A DNA stretch of 64,000 nt, from contig CANMLU010000015.1 in assembly GCA_947498815.1 (NCBI GenBank), positions 1 to 64,000 on the forward strand, written 5' to 3'. Position 1 is the first letter of the stretch; the number at the start of each line of letters is the position of its first letter. This document shows positions 61,197 to 64,000 of this stretch, piece after piece. Under the pieces are notes generated by a model. That model had not been told where the DNA came from. It saw only the letters and a list, made by a program, of their open reading frames with translations, and did no database searches. Source of the DNA: an uncultured Aquimarina sp. (GTDB taxonomy: Bacteria > Bacteroidota > Bacteroidia > Flavobacteriales > Flavobacteriaceae). A program made the translations under genes and the position numbers.

Positions 61197-61234
61197 AAAA
61201 TGATCGTTTTAAAGAAGTTTAAAACGATCATTTT
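61197..61234 (-). terminator. Strong terminator after the six-cysteine peptide gene
   Basis: A perfect 17-bp stem (AAAATGATCGTTTTAAA arm) with a GAAG loop and T runs on both strands. It begins 23 bp beyond the peptide stop at 61258 in the leftward direction. Confidence 0.85.
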
Positions 61235-61257
61235 TTTTTTACTTGCAATGTTATTGT

Positions 61258-61449
61258 TTAATAAGCACATAGACCTTCAATAAGTCCGATACCCTCAATG
61301 TACATTCCACATCCTCCACATGGACAATCGCGATCGGTTCGACATTCTCTAAATTCTGGTTGGCATCCCCAAAAACCTCCATTAATAGATTTTTGTTGTT
61401 CTTTTTTCAGTACAGTAACCTTTTCAAGGTTTAAAATGTTTTTAATCAT
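61258..61449 (-). CDS. Six-cysteine (knottin-like) peptide precursor with double-glycine leader
   Basis: A 63-aa precursor. The 25-residue leader ends SINGG and matches the other two peptide leaders. The 38-residue core begins FWGC and has six Cys spaced C-x6-C-x5-C-x1-C-x2-C-x13-C. The CRTDRDCP stretch matches the start of squash-type inhibitor knottins, which have C-x6-C-x5-C and RxDSDCP, though the later spacing differs. GG leaders direct cleavage and export by peptidase-containing ABC transporters. A defined bactericidal, signalling or inhibitory function cannot be inferred from sequence alone. Ends with a strong terminator; next peptide gene is 91 bp upstream. Confidence 0.8.
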   Translation of the reverse strand: MIKNILNLEKVTVLKKEQQKSINGGFWGCQPEFRECRTDRDCPCGGCGMYIEGIGLIEGLCAY

Positions 61450-61540
61450 TGTGTAAATATTTTAAGTTGATAATTACTAAAGTTAAGATTTCAATACTTC
61501 GAAAGTTCTTTTTTATAGAATTTTAACGTTAAAATATAAA

Positions 61541-61741
61541 CTAGAAAGGTACAGGTCTGGATCCGTCTTCACAGATACTATCACAGCGAACTTCTTCTGA
61601 AATAACAAGGAAGCCTTCCGGATCTCTGGTGATACAATAACATATGTCAATAGGAAAGGGGATTATACCTCCATTAATATTTTTTTGATGTGATTTCTCT
61701 AATTTTTGAATCCCATTTAATTTTAAAATTTGCTTCAACAT
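61541..61741 (-). CDS. Cysteine-containing peptide precursor with double-glycine leader
   Basis: A 66-aa precursor with leader (1-25) ending NINGG, matching the leaders at 56944 and 61258. The 41-residue core has four Cys spaced C-x1-C-x16-C-x3-C, with an acidic loop and a PVPF tail. It is unlike the other two cores in sequence, as often found when bacteriocin-type leaders are reused for different cargos. A palindromic ATTTTAACGTTAAAAT at 61520-61535 lies just downstream and could be a weak terminator. Confidence 0.75.
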   Translation of the reverse strand: MLKQILKLNGIQKLEKSHQKNINGGIIPFPIDICYCITRDPEGFLVISEEVRCDSICEDGSRPVPF

Positions 61742-61896
61742 GATTTAGTGAATTTGGTTAAACTTTGTTTTCAGATAATTCTTATCTATTGATTTTAAAG
61801 ATACCTTCAATCTAGCTTAAATCACACTAGTACAATCTCAAATTGAACAAAATGAGGTGTTAAAAACTATTGGTTAACCCTATTTTTATAGGATAC

Positions 61897-62208
61897 TTAA
61901 ATGAATAGACGAACAAGCAACACTATGGCTATAATACCAAAGATGATACCCCAATATTGCATTTTAATCCAAAATAGACTGTGATTGGATTTCAATGTAA
62001 TTTTTTGTCCACTGCTTTTATCAATAACGGTTTGACCTTCCGATTCATTCCATTTTTTACCCATAATCCAACTAAAGCCTCCAGCGACTAATAAACCGGC
62101 TATGTATGCATAATTTATTTCTTCTTTTGGTAATATTGAACTGAGACCAAAAACTACTACTGCCAAAACTAAAACTGAAAGGAACCCCTTTCCTGACCAT
62201 ACTATCAT
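61897..62208 (-). CDS. Small membrane protein
   Basis: Protein of 103 aa with three hydrophobic helices (FLSVLVLAVVVFGL, YAYIAGLLVAGGFSWIMG, MQYWGIIFGIIAIVLLVRLFI). A short soluble loop between helices 2 and 3 contains GQTVIDKSSGQKITLKSNHSLFWI. The pattern matches a widespread uncharacterised Bacteroidota group. Last gene of the leftward operon from the right edge; 20 bp gap to the preceding gene. Confidence 0.65.
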   Translation of the reverse strand: MIVWSGKGFLSVLVLAVVVFGLSSILPKEEINYAYIAGLLVAGGFSWIMGKKWNESEGQTVIDKSSGQKITLKSNHSLFWIKMQYWGIIFGIIAIVLLVRLFI

Positions 62209-62228
62209 AATGTTTCTTTTTTAATTCC

Positions 62229-62936
62229 TTACTGGATCCCGGTTAATTCATGATACCCTAGTAATGTCCCTTTTTTGTTATAAGATTCAGATTTTACAAC
62301 TACGACATCTTTGTAGTACCACTCTTTACCCGTTCCTTTAATGTTTATAATTCCAAATTTGGATTCGAAATCAAAGGTTATTTTTTGACACATAAATGTA
62401 CCTGCTGGTGTTGTGATTTGCTCTTCCCCAACAATTTCACGATTAAATACTTTAAACGTCATAGTTACCAGGGTAAAAGCTTCGTTATTCACTTGGACCG
62501 ATATATTACCATCATCGAGTTCATCTCCTGGTTTCATGCCTGCCGGAAATTCTAGCACATCACCATCTATTTTAAGGCTAAGGTTGTTTTTATTATGTTC
62601 CGAAAGTTTGTCAAAATTGAAAAACCGGATCATATCCATGCTGAAAAGCCTATTATTACAACTAGCCTTGTACTCTGTGTCAAAAGTTTCCTTGTCCTTT
62701 TCATCAGTAACGGTTGCTTTAATAATAGCCGAGAGATTATTGTCGATCCCAGAAATAGAAATTGTTTCGTGTTTTGTTATGCTTTGCTTTTTTCCTTTTT
62801 TGTTATAATCAGTATACTCCAAAATTGCCCCCTTTTTCATAAAGGGTACTGCATTGCACTCTTGAGCATAAGATGCCAATACAATACAAAGAAACATTAT
62901 AACTGGGATGATCAGTTTTTGAATTACACTAGTCAT
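62229..62936 (-). CDS. Secreted DUF3108/TapB-like protein
   Basis: Exported protein of 235 aa with a signal peptide (about 1-25, ending SYAQ). The beta-rich mature region (GAILEYTDYNKKGK; LFSMDMIRFF; EQITTPAGTFMCQKITFDFESKFGI; GTGKEWYYKDVVVVKSESYNKKGT) fits the periplasmic DUF3108-like fold, named TapB in some annotations; the function is unknown. The open frame reaches back to 62984, but the ATG at 62936, 4 nt after the VWA gene stop, gives the signal peptide and is chosen. Confidence 0.68.
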   Translation of the reverse strand: MTSVIQKLIIPVIMFLCIVLASYAQECNAVPFMKKGAILEYTDYNKKGKKQSITKHETISISGIDNNLSAIIKATVTDEKDKETFDTEYKASCNNRLFSMDMIRFFNFDKLSEHNKNNLSLKIDGDVLEFPAGMKPGDELDDGNISVQVNNEAFTLVTMTFKVFNREIVGEEQITTPAGTFMCQKITFDFESKFGIINIKGTGKEWYYKDVVVVKSESYNKKGTLLGYHELTGIQ

Positions 62937-62940
62937 AATA

Positions 62941-63642
62941 CTACATTTTTGAGGTAATAAAAGTACCGTTGTTCTCTTGAGCAAGCGTTCTCATAAAGTT
63001 ATGATCGGCATCCTCTCCAAAAGCAATGGTATGTATAATAACATTATTGGTGTTTACCTTTCTAATTTCTTCCAAAACCGCAGCAGGACCACCGTTTGGC
63101 AAACCATCACTCATAAGTACAATTTCTTGAACCCCAGGAGTAGATAAAGCTTCCACTAATCCAAGTGAGGTATTTGTTCCTCCTCCGGCTTTTAAATTTT
63201 CAACAAAAATATTAGCCGATGTACGGGCCATGTTATTAGCAATTCTAAGCTCAACGGATTGCTTTTTTACATCATCTTCATAAGCAAAAACAGCGAATTT
63301 TTTACCATCGGGTAACCCTTTGAGAGCGGGGATTAACTTACGTTTCACTGCTCCCAATTTGGTGGCTTCTTTGGTGACCTGTTTTCCAAGCAAGTTTCCT
63401 ATTTTTCCGCCAATTGTATTACTGACAAGGTTTCCGGCTTTATTTCCTGCTTCACGCATCACTTGATCCTTTATCGAACCTTCATCTATTCCTTCCATAC
63501 TTCCGGAGATATCGATGAGGTATAATGTATTTTGAGTTGAGGTATCAATACCGAAGAATTGATCCGATTTCTTCATGACATAGCATGATTGAAACATCGA
63601 TAGTAGTGTACCAAGTAATAGTATTAATCTTACTTTTTTCAT
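62941..63642 (-). CDS. VWA-domain lipoprotein
   Basis: Lipoprotein of 233 aa (lipobox Cys20). The VWA fold begins at about 38: MIDAS DISGS (44-48), GGGTNTSLG and LMSDGLPNGGP provide the remaining metal contacts. A helical insertion (about 55-95; KAGNLVSNTIGGKIGNLLGKQVTKEATKLG) separates the first strand from the rest. Expected to bind partners at the envelope in a metal-dependent way. Followed 4 bp later by the DUF3108-like gene; in an operon with the flanking genes. Confidence 0.82.
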   Translation of the reverse strand: MKKVRLILLLGTLLSMFQSCYVMKKSDQFFGIDTSTQNTLYLIDISGSMEGIDEGSIKDQVMREAGNKAGNLVSNTIGGKIGNLLGKQVTKEATKLGAVKRKLIPALKGLPDGKKFAVFAYEDDVKKQSVELRIANNMARTSANIFVENLKAGGGTNTSLGLVEALSTPGVQEIVLMSDGLPNGGPAAVLEEIRKVNTNNVIIHTIAFGEDADHNFMRTLAQENNGTFITSKM

Positions 63643-63680
63643 TTTTGAGCTTAATTATAATTTGTGTATGATATTTATTT

Positions 63681-64000
63681 TTAATCTATCTTTTTTTCAA
63701 ATGCTTTTAGATCGATTTCGTCTATAGCCTTTTTTAATTGTTTTAAGGGCAACCTATCTCCTTCTAGTGATAGCATAAATCTATTACCGATCATGAGTTC
63801 GATTTTTGAATCAACACTATCGTCATAATCATCTTCTTCTATTTCTTCAATTGCTTTATACCCATGTATTGTAGTTGATTTTCTATAACCTCGATCGTTT
63901 TGTTCTTCAAAATCCCTTGCAAAACCCAAACGAGCCAACGTTATCATAGCACTACCAGTTTCTCCGGCACCATCCATAATTGAAAATGAAATCGTATTTC
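63681..64000 (-). CDS. Hypothetical envelope-associated protein, 5' truncated by window edge
   Basis: The leftward frame is open from the window edge (64000) and stops at 63681, so the gene begins outside. About 106 residues are visible: SIMDGAGETGSAMITLARLGFARDFEEQ, an acidic segment with IEEDDYDDSV and FMLSLEGDRLPLKQLKKAIDEIDLKAFEKK. An ATG exists at 63977 but the frame continues before it with sensible residues (ISFSI), so it is probably internal. The strand-helix pattern and REF-type repeats recall small conserved periplasmic proteins of Bacteroidota; family not identified. 38 bp upstream of the VWA lipoprotein and probably the same operon. Confidence 0.6.
   Translation of the reverse strand, partial: NTISFSIMDGAGETGSAMITLARLGFARDFEEQNDRGYRKSTTIHGYKAIEEIEEDDYDDSVDSKIELMIGNRFMLSLEGDRLPLKQLKKAIDEIDLKAFEKKID

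Noticed and set aside
56944-61741. Calling the three peptides lanthipeptides or a lasso-type system
   Set aside because: No modification enzymes, Ser/Thr-rich cores or known tailoring genes occur nearby; only the double-glycine-type leader and cysteine pattern are supported.
1-64000. tRNA, rRNA, insertion sequence or phage genes
   Set aside because: Looked for tRNA arm motifs, transposase or integrase motifs and terminal repeats; none was convincing by eye.

Overview
The window is chromosomal DNA from a marine-type member of the Flavobacteriaceae (Bacteroidota). Supporting signs: low GC; type IX secretion (T9SS) C-terminal sorting domains; many SPII lipoproteins; Bacteroidota promoters (TTTG or TTG, about 20 bp, TAnnTTTG); few strong Shine-Dalgarno sites; and a menaquinone route (menA, menC, menE). 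Family typing such as DUF5916, DUF937, GIN/DUF2807, HEIGH peptidase and TIGR02757 fits the same group. The genus cannot be fixed from the sequence. I saw no tRNA, rRNA, CRISPR array, insertion sequence, phage or integration scar.

Layout. 0-11 kb: a secreted phytase-like/glycerophosphodiesterase hybrid, a GH31 glucosidase lipoprotein, a collagen-like leucine-rich lipoprotein, small cytoplasmic and membrane proteins, and a HEIGH metalloprotease. 11-25 kb: a leftward set (carboxylesterase, Tic20-like protein, zinc-ligand-less dihydroorotase homologue, BatA-type VWA protein), RhlE helicase, porin-like barrel, FAD oxidoreductase, GAF histidine kinase, a PhoX-like/di-haem peroxidase pair and a TIGR02757 protein. 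25-35 kb: a membrane AraC regulator beside a second HEIGH protease, LolD, a DUF5916 outer-membrane protein, msrA-folE, then small envelope genes. 35-42 kb: serA, serC and a LuxC-type acyl-CoA reductase, divergent from an Alvin-type ferredoxin; another barrel protein; and a tandem pair of alpha/beta hydrolases. 42-47 kb: GIN-domain protein, DoxX protein, GH13 amylase lipoprotein and a second membrane AraC regulator. 47-52 kb: menA, UPF0173 hydrolase, menC, CPBP protease, menE. 52-56 kb: a TonB-plug/VWA fusion, an M24 peptidase and a beta-propeller lipoprotein. 56.9-61.8 kb: three small cysteine-rich peptide genes sharing a 25-residue double-glycine-type leader, around a T9SS-exported CARDB-like protein and a TPR/transmembrane/AraC regulator. 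61.9-64 kb: a four-gene leftward envelope operon with a VWA lipoprotein, running off the window.

Most of the window is housekeeping plus secreted hydrolases typical of polymer-degrading marine flavobacteria. The strongest candidate for an undescribed system is the peptide locus at 56.9-61.8 kb. Its three precursors have closely matched leaders and unrelated cysteine-rich cores. One core has the C-x6-C-x5-C start and RxDxDCP motif of squash-type knottins. The shortest precursor (50 aa) is easily missed by gene callers. No peptidase-containing ABC exporter lies in the window, so export would have to be supplied from elsewhere.
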